From assembly GCA_026184435.1 (NCBI GenBank), contig CP046447.1: DNA of 64,000 nt. The stretch is one strand, 5' to 3'. Position 1 is the stretch's first letter, and the number at the start of each line of letters is the position of its first letter. The notes under the pieces are model-generated. The model saw only the letters and a list, made by a program, of their open reading frames with translations. It was not told where the DNA came from and searched no databases. A program made the translations under genes and the position numbers. Below, in pieces: positions 17,095 to 24,932 of this stretch. This stretch comes from JAADFF01 sp013153035 (lineage in GTDB: Bacteria; Coprothermobacterota; Coprothermobacteria; Coprothermobacterales; JAADFF01).

Positions 17095-18118
17095 GCACCT
17101 TGTCAGGAACATATTCATAGCAATCGTCTTATCTCTATCGGCATTTATCATAGTAGGAGATAAGGACATATTTACAGCTTTAAAGCTACTTCACACAATA
17201 CCCGCCTACATATGGCTCATAGGTGCATCACTTATTGTCATCAAGTGGTTCATTGAGGGGCTAATATTCTATATACTGATAAGAGAAAAAGGGTACAAAC
17301 CCAAGTATCTATCCCTTGTAAAATTCACTATCGCCAGTTACTTATTCCACTACATTACACCTTTCCAGAGTGGTGGACAGGCATTTCAAATCTACTATCT
17401 ATCTCTTATGGAAATGCCTCCCGGAGTAGCCACTGGCGTTATTGTTATACGTAGTTTCATGTTTCAGATAGCTATCATCATGGCTATAGCATTGGGTATT
17501 CCTGCTATAAACCGCGTAGGACACATGAGGATAGGTCACTTTGCATGGTTGGCCTTTGGACTTGTGCTTCTACTGATACTCACATATTTTCTTATGGCCT
17601 CACGAAAGATATGGCGTAGTGGTCCCATGAAAGGATTGCGAAATCTTATATACAAGAAGTACCAAAAGTTCTATAGAAAATTAGCGGGAGAGCTCATACT
17701 CTTTAGAAAAATCTGGCGAACAACAAAGCATTCTACACTTATCATAGGGGCTATTCTATCCTTCATCCAAATGGTGCTATTTATCTCTCCTCTTATTGTT
17801 GTGCTTTATTATCTTGAGCCCACCATCAATGTCATTAGCACTTTTGAGCTAGCCCTGATATCCGATATCATCGGAGGGCTTATGCCAACCCCCGGTGGCA
17901 GTGGTGGTGTAGAGGGTGCCATGACAATTATTCTCACAGCCTCCGGCATAGCCAAAACAGATGCCCTACTTGCCGTAGGCATCTGGAGATTACTGGCATA
18001 CTATATGCCCATTGGAGCAGGCATGATAGCCTTACTCCTATCGGGCATCGATAACCCAGAGGATTTTATAGGAAAGAAAGAGCATACCCAAGAAGAAGAC
18101 CAAAACTCAGAAATGTAA
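17084..18118 (+). CDS. Lysylphosphatidylglycerol synthase-type (UPF0104) membrane protein, possible flippase
   Basis: 344 residues; the GTG start overlaps the preceding gene by 11 bp, with GGAG 8 bp upstream. About eight membrane helices are seen. Family marks are HYITPFQSGGQAFQIYYL near 85 and GLMPTPGGSGGVEGAM near 265, typical of the transmembrane flippase half of MprF and the UPF0104/AglD family. No soluble aminoacyl-transfer domain is present. Placed at the end of the cassette, it may move the newly made lipid across the membrane. The last 53 bp overlap a gene on the opposite strand. Confidence 0.85.
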   Translation: MKNKHLVRNIFIAIVLSLSAFIIVGDKDIFTALKLLHTIPAYIWLIGASLIVIKWFIEGLIFYILIREKGYKPKYLSLVKFTIASYLFHYITPFQSGGQAFQIYYLSLMEMPPGVATGVIVIRSFMFQIAIIMAIALGIPAINRVGHMRIGHFAWLAFGLVLLLILTYFLMASRKIWRSGPMKGLRNLIYKKYQKFYRKLAGELILFRKIWRTTKHSTLIIGAILSFIQMVLFISPLIVVLYYLEPTINVISTFELALISDIIGGLMPTPGGSGGVEGAMTIILTASGIAKTDALLAVGIWRLLAYYMPIGAGMIALLLSGIDNPEDFIGKKEHTQEEDQNSEM

Positions 18119-18476
18119 ATGGATCATTTTTAATGGCAATATTTTTCACCTTAGCTGGCCTCAGCACATCACCCCAAGATGCCATAATGGCGATATTATC
18201 GTAATGTCCCCCATCCACAATAAGCTCTGAATACAAGATAGCCACATTTTTCACATAACCAGAAAGGATAACTTTACTATAGAGGGCTGCAAGAGAACCA
18301 TCAATATGCCCACTTATTTTTACTTTGCCACGAAGAGATGCTACATTACCTTTAATAGTGCCCTTGACAAGAAGAACACCACCCATAACAACAATATCTC
18401 CTTCGTAGACCTCTCCTTCAGGCACAATAAATACATCCTCTTTTCCCACAACCGCCTTATTCTTTTCCACTACCAT
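18066..18476 (-). CDS. Bactofilin-like beta-helix protein with C-terminal membrane segment
   Basis: 136 residues; ATG at 18476 with GGAGG 4 bp upstream. Residues ~10-115 are regular short beta repeats (GDIVVMGGVLLVKGTIKGNV, then KVKISGHIDGSL, KVILSGYVKNV), the pattern of polymer-forming bactofilins. The last ~18 residues (FLSFGLLLGYALSFL) are hydrophobic and could anchor it in the membrane. It follows the NrdG-like gene with a 7-bp overlap and runs convergently into the flippase-like gene, sharing 53 bp with it. Bactofilins shape or organise the cell envelope. The fold is a good guess; the role is inference. Confidence 0.72.
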   Translation of the reverse strand: MVVEKNKAVVGKEDVFIVPEGEVYEGDIVVMGGVLLVKGTIKGNVASLRGKVKISGHIDGSLAALYSKVILSGYVKNVAILYSELIVDGGHYDNIAIMASWGDVLRPAKVKNIAIKNDPFTFLSFGLLLGYALSFL

Positions 18477-19180
18477 CTCACCTCCACTTTACCCACATGG
18501 GGTTTTACAATATCCGCAAACTTTTCAAGTGCTTCTCTACTGTATGTATCATCGGGAGATGCACTCCCATCAAGCACCTTATCTTTATGGTATCGTTGAA
18601 TGGCATAGTAGGGTGCTCCCTTTATCCACTGGGCTATATCGTAAAAATCTTCTTCATCCACATATGTGGGTACTGCCGTTGTTCTTAGTTCAAATGGTAT
18701 ATCAGAAGACATGAGTATATCTAAAGACTCAGAGACAGCCTTTACCATATTTCTACCTTCCTCTTCTGACAAACCAATGGCCCTATAATAGTTTTGCCTC
18801 GACGTCTTGATATCCATAGCTACATAGTCTACAAGCCCCTCTTCAATATAACCATTTAGCATATCAGGATTACTACCGTTGGTATCGAGTTTAAGCTTAT
18901 ATCCCAGAGACTTTACCTTTTCCATAAAACTGGTAAGACTTTTACCGTGAAGTGTTGGCTCTCCACCGGTAATACATAGCCCCTTTAGCATGCCTTTTCT
19001 TTTTTTCAGAAAATCAAGCACATCTTTTTCTTCATAAATACCCTCTACAAGGGGGGGCACAACAAGCTCTGGGTTATGACAGAAAGGACAGCGGAAATTA
19101 CAACCAATGGTAAAAACGGTGGCACTAATGGTGCCCGGGAAGTCCACCATCGTAAGCTTCTGCAAATATGCAAATTTCAT
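18470..19180 (-). CDS. Radical SAM activase, anaerobic ribonucleotide reductase-activating (NrdG-like)
   Basis: 236 residues; ATG at 19180 with GGAGG 8 bp upstream. The motif CNFRCPFCHNPELV near residue 27 and GLCITGGEPTLHG near 68 place it with the NrdG2-type anaerobic ribonucleoside-triphosphate reductase activators and pyruvate-formate-lyase activators. It would use SAM and a [4Fe-4S] cluster to make a glycyl radical in a partner. No nrdD or glycyl-radical enzyme is in the window, so the partner must be encoded elsewhere. It is co-transcribed with the bactofilin-like gene, an odd pairing. Confidence 0.87.
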   Translation of the reverse strand: MKFAYLQKLTMVDFPGTISATVFTIGCNFRCPFCHNPELVVPPLVEGIYEEKDVLDFLKKRKGMLKGLCITGGEPTLHGKSLTSFMEKVKSLGYKLKLDTNGSNPDMLNGYIEEGLVDYVAMDIKTSRQNYYRAIGLSEEEGRNMVKAVSESLDILMSSDIPFELRTTAVPTYVDEEDFYDIAQWIKGAPYYAIQRYHKDKVLDGSASPDDTYSREALEKFADIVKPHVGKVEVRW

Positions 19181-19242
19181 ATATAACCCCTCCTATCTCA
19201 GACTTCCCAGACCCGCTCACCGATTAGTAGTATATCAAACCC

Positions 19243-20679
19243 TCACAGCGGTCTTCTATATTTAATAAATGGTAAATAAGTGGCAAACATATCGTTGTAA
19301 ATACGCTTATACCGCTTTATGGCCTTATCCCATGTAAAGTGAGAAACAACATGCTCCCTACCATTGCGACCAATGAGTCTAAGAAACTTGGGGGTTGAAA
19401 CAGCAAGATTGCCCATGCTGATAATAGCATCGGCAAGGGCACCGGGGTCAGACGGTGGTACCAGCTTACCTGTACCTCTATCACCATAAGAGACAATGTC
19501 AAGAATAATATCCTTCAGGCCCCCTACCCTTGATGCTATGGGAACAGCCTCCATAGCCATGGCCTCAAGAGCCACGAGACCAAAGGGCTCAAACTTAGAA
19601 GGCACGACTACAAAGTCAGATGCCCCATATAGCTCTCTCACCTCATCACGGGCTAAAAACCTTCCAAAGTAGTAGACATTATCAGGATATTGCGAGGAAA
19701 GATTATACACAAGTTCTTTCAGCCCCGGATCTCCATCTCCACCAATGATAAATCTCATCTCCGCCTTGTTGGGGCTGTCTTTACTACCGTCAAGCACCAT
19801 ACGTATAGCATCGGCCAGTATATCAAGCCCTTTTTGGGCCCTGTCAAACCTACCTACAAAGAGATACATAATGCCATCTTTCATACCAATATCTTCAAGG
19901 ATAATGCGCCTTCTCTCTTCCCTGGGTTTTGTATTCCACTTGATATTGTCAAGATTCCAGTATTCCGTATCAGCACCATTCCACACGTATGTCACCTTAC
20001 CATCAAATAAATGAAAATACTTATCCCATTCTTCGTGTAGATAGGAGTACGATACCGTTGTGAGGAAGTCACTGTTGTAAGCACCAAACTTTTCAAGGTC
20101 AAACCCCTCACCATAGAGCCAACGACCATCTACAAATTCCCCATATCCCATCTCATACATCTTGCGTATCGTTGTAGAACCATAGCAAATACGATTTATG
20201 GTAAGCACAATAGGAATACGAAAATATTTCTTTATAAGGGCTCCGGCAAGTGTTGTATGCCAGTCGTGTATGTGAAACACTTTAGGCTTTCTACCCTCAT
20301 GTGCTATAAGGTAGTTCATAAGTCCTGGAACCGCTGCGGCAAAGTGAAATATCTTATCAACAACATCTTCATCTGTTGGCCCATATACATGGGGATTATC
20401 CATAACAGGGTCAGATAGGGCAAACACCCTAACACCATCACGCCAACCTTCCCACACATCTATAGTCTGCCAAGAAGAACCCACTCTGGCCTCATATGTA
20501 AGAAACTTTCTAAATCTCAGAGGGTAAGCCTCTGGCATATGCTGAATACCATGAGATGGCATAAACATCCATACATCATCACCACTACGCTGAAGATACG
20601 TTGCAATAGAAGTTACGGCTTCACCTAATCCACCAATCTTCACAGGTAAAAATTCAAACGATGCCTTGGCAACAAGCAT
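19243..20679 (-). CDS. glgA: Glycogen/starch synthase (GT5 family)
   Basis: 478 residues. The ATG at 20679 is used because GGGAGG lies 7 bp upstream and the product then begins MLVAKASFEFLPVKIGGLGE, placing the KxGGL ADP-glucose site near the N-terminus as in the family. Other marks: HIHDWHTTLAGALIKK near 140, YLFVGRFDRAQKGLDIL near 295 and PSKFEPFGLVALEAMAM near 380, the retaining-transferase E-x7-E site. It extends alpha-1,4-glucan using ADP- or UDP-glucose. No other glycogen gene is nearby. It is divergent from the sirtuin gene, with 96 bp between the starts. Confidence 0.88.
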   Translation of the reverse strand: MLVAKASFEFLPVKIGGLGEAVTSIATYLQRSGDDVWMFMPSHGIQHMPEAYPLRFRKFLTYEARVGSSWQTIDVWEGWRDGVRVFALSDPVMDNPHVYGPTDEDVVDKIFHFAAAVPGLMNYLIAHEGRKPKVFHIHDWHTTLAGALIKKYFRIPIVLTINRICYGSTTIRKMYEMGYGEFVDGRWLYGEGFDLEKFGAYNSDFLTTVSYSYLHEEWDKYFHLFDGKVTYVWNGADTEYWNLDNIKWNTKPREERRRIILEDIGMKDGIMYLFVGRFDRAQKGLDILADAIRMVLDGSKDSPNKAEMRFIIGGDGDPGLKELVYNLSSQYPDNVYYFGRFLARDEVRELYGASDFVVVPSKFEPFGLVALEAMAMEAVPIASRVGGLKDIILDIVSYGDRGTGKLVPPSDPGALADAIISMGNLAVSTPKFLRLIGRNGREHVVSHFTWDKAIKRYKRIYNDMFATYLPFIKYRRPL

Positions 20680-20775
20680 AGTATCGCCTCCCATCTGGTA
20701 CCCCATAGGAGGATACCCCGTAAGTTTATTATAAGCCGAAGAGTACTTCTGTAGAATGTAAAGGGAGGTGGTCAT

Positions 20776-21513
20776 ATGGAGAGTATAAAAAAACTGGCAG
20801 ATATGATACTTGAAAGCCAGTATGCCATAGCATTTACAGGAGCCGGTGCCAGCACAGAAAGCGGTATACCAGATTTCAGAGGTCCAAATGGTTTATGGAA
20901 ACAGTATAGGGCAGAAGAAATAGCCTCACGTTGGGCCCTTGAGAACAACACCCATGATTTTTTTGAGTTTTACCGTATGAGACTGGCAGCTATGGAAAAC
21001 ATAAAACCCAATAGGGTGCACTATGGCTTAGCAGAACTAGAGAATATGGGACTGCTAAAGGCTGTCATCACTCAAAACATAGATGGCCTTCATAAGAAAG
21101 CCGGTAGCAAGAGAGTATATGAGATACACGGTAACATTAGAGAAGCATACTGTGACAGGTGTGGTAAAAAGTACCCAGCAGAAAAGCTCCTTGAAGAAGA
21201 CATACCTACCTGCGATGTCTGTGGAGGCATTGTCAGGCCTAATGTTGTGCTCTTTGGCGAGGGACTACCACAGGACCAGTGGATAGGTGCAGTAAGAGAA
21301 GCAGAAGCGGCCGACCTTGTCTTGTCTATAGGCTCATCTCTCACTGTATACCCTGCAGCCATGATACCCATAACTGTCAAAGAAGCCGGTGGCAAACTCG
21401 TTATTATCAACCTGGAACCAACTGGTTATGACAGCATGGCAGATCTTGTCATTCACGAGAAAGCTGGAGATGTTATAGAAGCACTACTTGAGGAGATAAA
21501 AAACAGGGGTTGA
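20776..21513 (+). CDS. cobB: NAD-dependent protein deacetylase, sirtuin (Sir2/CobB)
   Basis: 245 residues; ATG 20776 with GGGAGG 7 bp upstream. Signature GAGASTESGIPDFRGPNGLW at residue 16, catalytic core TQNIDGLHKKAG with YEIHGNIREAYC near 115, and a four-cysteine zinc site (CDRCGKKY, CDVCGG). The NAD-binding end VLSIGSSLTVYPAA is intact. It removes acyl groups from lysines using NAD+, and the nicotinamide and O-acetyl-ADP-ribose products link it to NAD balance. A promoter for the next gene overlaps its stop codon. Confidence 0.95.
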   Translation: MESIKKLADMILESQYAIAFTGAGASTESGIPDFRGPNGLWKQYRAEEIASRWALENNTHDFFEFYRMRLAAMENIKPNRVHYGLAELENMGLLKAVITQNIDGLHKKAGSKRVYEIHGNIREAYCDRCGKKYPAEKLLEEDIPTCDVCGGIVRPNVVLFGEGLPQDQWIGAVREAEAADLVLSIGSSLTVYPAAMIPITVKEAGGKLVIINLEPTGYDSMADLVIHEKAGDVIEALLEEIKNRG

Positions 21514-21538
21514 CTTTTATTACGGGGCATGTTATAGT
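21510..21538 (+). promoter_or_regulatory. Sigma-70-type promoter of the cold-shock gene
   Basis: TTGACT, a 17-bp spacer and TATAGT. The predicted transcript start near 21545 leaves a leader of about 65 nt before the start codon. Confidence 0.82.
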
Positions 21539-21548
21539 TAGTTATCTC

Positions 21549-21576
21549 CTCAGAGAGAAAAGAAATTTTCCCTGAG
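21549..21576 (+). promoter_or_regulatory. Hairpin in the cold-shock mRNA leader
   Basis: CTCAG pairs with CTGAG and, inside it, GAAAA with TTTTC around a GAAA loop. The bases CTCCT at 21546-21550 could instead pair with the ribosome site AGGAG at 21594. A temperature-dependent switch is possible but unproven. Confidence 0.5.
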
Positions 21577-21608
21577 AGAAGAAATTAAGCTTTAGGAGGA
21601 ACATGATT

Positions 21609-21812
21609 ATGTTAGAAGGAAGAGTTAAATGGTTTAACGAGAAGAAGGGTTACGGTTTCATCACCAGAAATGACGGCGGAGAGGATGTTTTCGTACATTA
21701 CTCTGGCATCAATGGTGACGGTTTTAAGACACTAGAAGAGGGCGACCTCGTGGAGTTCGAGATTAAGGATACTCCTAAGGGACCTCAGGCTGTCAATGTT
21801 AGCGTAAAGTAA
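21609..21812 (+). CDS. Cold-shock domain protein (Csp)
   Basis: 67 residues. The ATG at 21609 is preferred over 21603: AGGAGG lies 9 bp upstream of it and Csp proteins begin MLEGRVKWFN. RNA-binding motifs RNP1 (KGYGFIT) and RNP2 (VFVHY) are both present. It is a nucleic-acid chaperone that opens RNA secondary structure. Codon use is GC-richer than in the neighbours, as for a highly expressed gene. A strong promoter, a structured leader and a terminator make it a self-contained unit. Confidence 0.96.
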   Translation: MLEGRVKWFNEKKGYGFITRNDGGEDVFVHYSGINGDGFKTLEEGDLVEFEIKDTPKGPQAVNVSVK

Positions 21813-21840
21813 TAACTTAGACAGGAAAGAAAACGATATA

Positions 21841-21868
21841 AAGGGGAGGCTTACACCTCCCCTTTTTT
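21841..21868 (+). terminator. Terminator of the cold-shock gene
   Basis: AAGGGGAGG / CCTCCCCTT with a 6-nt loop, then a run of T. It lies just before the 3' end of the convergent hemerythrin gene and may serve both. Confidence 0.93.
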
Positions 21869-21880
21869 CTTTAGAGAAAA

Positions 21881-22306
21881 TTACTCCTCTGGGGCAACAA
21901 CGCCCTTCTCCATAAGATAGGCACCCAGCTTTTTGTCTGTACCGGTGATGTGTCCTACAAGCCAGTCGATAAGCACCCTCTGAATATCCGCAAGTAGTTT
22001 CTCACTAACACCATTTATCATGTACTCCTTAATAAGCTCATTAACTTCATTCATGAACCATAGATGCTGCTGTCTATGAGCCTCATATTCTGGATAATCT
22101 GTCTGAATCATCATCTTTTCCTCTGTGCTGAAGTGCTCATCGGTGTAGTCTGCAATAAAACCTAGCACATCCACCATCTGCTCATTGGTAATACTTCCAG
22201 AATTGATAAGTTCGATAAGCTTGGCAATACGTCTAACAAGTTCCTTATGCTGGCTATCTATTGTTGGGTGCCCTACACTGAGACTGTCTGACCACTTAAT
22301 CTCCAT
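21881..22306 (-). CDS. Bacteriohemerythrin
   Basis: 141 residues from the ATG at 22306 with AGGAGG 8 bp upstream; a longer reading frame has no ribosome site and would overlap the divergent gene. Di-iron ligands are visible in the standard order: H in VGHPTID, H in SQHKELV, HxxxE in HFSTEEKMM, HxxxH in HRQQH, and HxxxxD in HITGTD. It binds O2 reversibly and may store or scavenge oxygen or deliver it to detoxification enzymes. It is divergent from an iron-transport gene, with 60 bp between them, fitting a shared oxygen/iron response. Confidence 0.95.
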   Translation of the reverse strand: MEIKWSDSLSVGHPTIDSQHKELVRRIAKLIELINSGSITNEQMVDVLGFIADYTDEHFSTEEKMMIQTDYPEYEAHRQQHLWFMNEVNELIKEYMINGVSEKLLADIQRVLIDWLVGHITGTDKKLGAYLMEKGVVAPEE

Positions 22307-22366
22307 ACAAAATTCCTCCTTACTGTTGGTATTATCATTATATATAAGAAAGGAGGGAAATAATAT

Positions 22367-23455
22367 ATGCAAGAATACCTGAAAACAGCGTACAGCTTTT
22401 ATATAGATGAGAGCACCGACTCAGTTGTATATAAGTACCTTGCAGATATAGAAACAGATGAGAAGCTAAAAGAGGAGTTTCTCAGACTGGCCAAAGTAGA
22501 GGCAGACCATGCACTATTCTGGAGAAAATTCTTAGAAAAAAGAGGGGTATCTGTCAAACCACCTAAAGTATCAAAGGGAAAACTCCTTTATGCCAAACTA
22601 CTCCGTAAAATACTGGGGGCTGGTGCCACCGTTTCTATATTAGAGCTAGGTGAATCTCAAGCTGTCAATAAATATTATGAATATCTCAAAGCCAATCAAG
22701 ACCTTACAGAAGATGAAGTCAGTGCCATTAAACAGATTATCTTTGAAGAGCTGGAGCATGAAAAGATATTTGCCGAGGAGAAAAAGCGTTTCCACACAGA
22801 AAATGTTAGAGACTTTGTTCTTGGTATGAACGACGGGCTAGTAGAAATACTTGGTGCCGTCTTTGGTCTATCTGCTGTCTATCCTGATAAGCCATTTCTT
22901 GTGGGTTTTAGTGGCCTTATTGTCGGTGTAGCCGGGTCTCTATCCATGGCAGTAGGCACTTTTATCTCTGTCAGGTCCCAAAGACAGGTCAATGAGAGTA
23001 TAAGGAAAAACATGGAGATACTTCTCGATGTTGCACCAGACATAGCAGCCGAAAAAGAAATAGAGAAACTTGTAGAAAACGGCATTCCCGAAAATGTCGC
23101 TAAGGAAATTGTGGAAAAACTAAGAGAAGAAGGCCTCCTAAAAGCCCTTCTCCCTGAAGAAGAAGACGAAAACGAGATAAGGGCAGCACTCTATACCGGC
23201 CTTGCCTATCTATTTGGCGTATCGTTCTCTGTTATTCCCTTCTTCCTTGCACCAACATCATTTACCGCACTCATTTTCTCTGTGATACTGGCCAGTTTGG
23301 CACTAGCCAGTGTTGGCACCCTTGTTGCCATGTTCTCTGGCATAGATACCAAGAAAAAGGCCACAGAGATGGTAACAACAGGACTGGGAGCAGCCCTTAT
23401 ATCCTATGGATTTGGTACATTGATGGATAAGGTCTTTGGCATAGGGGCATTGTAA
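22367..23455 (+). CDS. Ferritin-like domain fused to VIT1/CCC1-type iron transporter
   Basis: 362 residues; ATG 22367 with AAGGAGGG 7 bp upstream. Residues ~1-140 are a rubrerythrin/ferritin-like four-helix domain (KVEADHALFWRKF; IIFEELEHEKIFAEE gives ExxH di-iron ligands). Residues ~145-362 are a VIT1/CCC1 membrane domain with about five helices (DFVLGMNDGLVEILGAVFGL; SLSMAVGTFISVRSQ). This is the layout of membrane ferritin (MbfA) proteins, which export Fe2+ and respond to peroxide. Between helices 2 and 3 is the charged iron-binding loop typical of VIT1. Its divergent partner is hemerythrin. Confidence 0.9.
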   Translation: MQEYLKTAYSFYIDESTDSVVYKYLADIETDEKLKEEFLRLAKVEADHALFWRKFLEKRGVSVKPPKVSKGKLLYAKLLRKILGAGATVSILELGESQAVNKYYEYLKANQDLTEDEVSAIKQIIFEELEHEKIFAEEKKRFHTENVRDFVLGMNDGLVEILGAVFGLSAVYPDKPFLVGFSGLIVGVAGSLSMAVGTFISVRSQRQVNESIRKNMEILLDVAPDIAAEKEIEKLVENGIPENVAKEIVEKLREEGLLKALLPEEEDENEIRAALYTGLAYLFGVSFSVIPFFLAPTSFTALIFSVILASLALASVGTLVAMFSGIDTKKKATEMVTTGLGAALISYGFGTLMDKVFGIGAL

Positions 23456-23470
23456 AACAGACTATCAGCC

Positions 23471-23496
23471 GGGGGAGGATATTCCTCCCCCTTTTT
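23471..23496 (+). terminator. Terminator after the ferritin/VIT1 gene
   Basis: GGGGGAGGA / TCCTCCCCC with a 3-nt loop, then TTTTT. Confidence 0.94.
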
Positions 23497-23511
23497 ATAA
23501 AGCCAAAGAGG

Positions 23512-23552
23512 AGTGTTTTATGCTATCCCACAGCTATAAGATATAAAACACT
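23512..23552. repeat. Inverted repeat between convergent genes
   Basis: AGTGTTTTAT and ATAAAACACT are perfect inverted copies separated by 21 bp. It may end transcription of the TetR gene on the minus strand, though no long T run follows. Confidence 0.5.
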
Positions 23553-23572
23553 GTCATCTTTCCACTACAACT

Positions 23573-24187
23573 TTAACCCTCGGCGTTCGCCACACTTTTT
23601 ATTCCATCCCAGATAACATCGGCAATATCATCGGGGTTAGGAAGCTTAATAAGATCAGGGGTCAGTTTAAAGAGGGAATAAGCACCCAAAGCACTAATCA
23701 GCACAATACCACTACCCTTAGGCATACCCTTGATACCAAGCTCTTTTTCAATAAACTCATATATAATCTTCCAAAACTCGGAAACATATTTCTCTCGCAG
23801 CGGAGTGCCCGGTGTAAATATCACACGCATAAAGACAACAAGCATATAAGGTAAATCCTCATGTTCTCTATGTTTTTGCTCAACATAGCGGAAAATCTGT
23901 CTAATCTTTTCTTTCGGTGACAGATTAAGGCCAGCAAGGGCATTATATGCCTGCTTCACTTCACTCATATATGTATCAAGCATTTCACGGAGCAAATCTT
24001 CTTTGCTCTTCCAGTAATGGAAAAAAGCCCCCTTGCTAACACCAGCCTCACGAACAATAGTATTAACAGAGGTATCACTATAGCCCTTTTCGGCAAACAA
24101 CTTCATAGCAACCTTAACGATTTTTTCCTTCGTTGTCTCTTTACCCTCTTTGTCTACCTTAGAAAGTATTTTCTTGATATGTCTCAT
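23573..24187 (-). CDS. TetR-family transcriptional repressor
   Basis: 204 residues; ATG 24187 with GAGGTG 7 bp upstream. The N-terminal helix-turn-helix is textbook (KIVKVAMKLFAEKGYSDTSV, IVREAGVSKGAFFHYWKSKE). The C-terminal ligand domain is not specific enough to name an effector. It is transcribed away from the superoxide reductase gene, and a TetR-like palindrome covers its own promoter, so autorepression is likely. Whether it also controls the antioxidant genes to its right is open; the palindrome lies more than 200 bp from their promoter. Confidence 0.93.
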   Translation of the reverse strand: MRHIKKILSKVDKEGKETTKEKIVKVAMKLFAEKGYSDTSVNTIVREAGVSKGAFFHYWKSKEDLLREMLDTYMSEVKQAYNALAGLNLSPKEKIRQIFRYVEQKHREHEDLPYMLVVFMRVIFTPGTPLREKYVSEFWKIIYEFIEKELGIKGMPKGSGIVLISALGAYSLFKLTPDLIKLPNPDDIADVIWDGIKSVANAEG

Positions 24188-24204
24188 AGTTTTTCACCTC
24201 ATGT

Positions 24205-24230
24205 ATTATAACACAAACCGACCAGTCAGT
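24205..24230 (-). promoter_or_regulatory. TetR-gene promoter with overlapping operator
   Basis: The near-palindrome ACCGACCAGTCAGT at 24217-24230 has halves ACYGACY and RGTCRGT, as in many TetR operators. On the minus strand it is followed 6 bp later by TATAAT, so bound repressor would cover the spacer. Confidence 0.65.
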
Positions 24231-24429
24231 TGCTAATATACCCATAACTCGATATTTATGAATATATATTACCTTATTAGAGGGACCTCAACACATGCCT
24301 ATAGTCATATAAAGTAAATCGCATCAACCAGATAATTTTATGAATAAACTAACACCCACTATAGTAAAATATAAATGTAGGGGGTCTGACATCACAATAA
24401 ATAGATACAAAAATACACCATGCAAATGC

Positions 24430-24458
24430 TTGACATCGCACAAAAGTTATGGTACACT
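24430..24458 (+). promoter_or_regulatory. Sigma-70-type promoter of the superoxide reductase gene
   Basis: TTGACA, a 17-bp spacer ending TGG, and TACACT; about 65 bp upstream of the start codon. Confidence 0.82.
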
Positions 24459-24522
24459 AACATTAGAAAAGTTCCAAAAGTTGAGGAGACCACCTAAAAA
24501 CAAAAAGAAGGAGGGGATAGGG

Positions 24523-24885
24523 ATGTTTGGAAACACCATTAAGACCGGAGACTTCAAGGGAGAAAAGCATGTACCAACAATCAAGCTTCTTGGAGAACTG
24601 AAAAAGGGCAAACCTGTAGACATTGAGGTAAAGGTTGGAGAAGAGATTGCCCACCCCAACACTCCAGAACATCACATATCTTGGATAGAGCTCTACTTTG
24701 TAGATGAGACAAATAGGGCTATCCTTATTGGCAGAGTAGCATTCACAGAGCACGGAGCACAGGGTATCACCGTAGAGCCAAGAGCTGTATTTACTGCCAA
24801 GTTTGACAAACCCGGTACACTTGTTGCACTGTCTTACTGCAACCTGCACGGTGTTTGGGAAAACACACTGAAACTCGAGTTTTAA
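24523..24885 (+). CDS. Superoxide reductase (neelaredoxin, one-iron type)
   Basis: 120 residues from ATG 24523 with GGAGGGG 7 bp upstream; the in-frame stretch before it has no ribosome site and includes the promoter. It reduces superoxide to peroxide without making O2, the usual defence in anaerobes. The Fe(His4Cys) ligands are visible: EKHVPTI, HPNTPEHHISWIEL, and CNLHGVW near the C-terminus, with the active-site Glu and Lys in GEKHVP. It lacks the N-terminal desulforedoxin domain, so it belongs to the short class. The peroxide it makes could be removed by the two peroxiredoxins that follow. Confidence 0.95.
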   Translation: MFGNTIKTGDFKGEKHVPTIKLLGELKKGKPVDIEVKVGEEIAHPNTPEHHISWIELYFVDETNRAILIGRVAFTEHGAQGITVEPRAVFTAKFDKPGTLVALSYCNLHGVWENTLKLEF

Positions 24886-24932
24886 TCACAAAGACCAAAA
24901 ACAACAAAAAATAAAATAGGAGGTGACCGATT

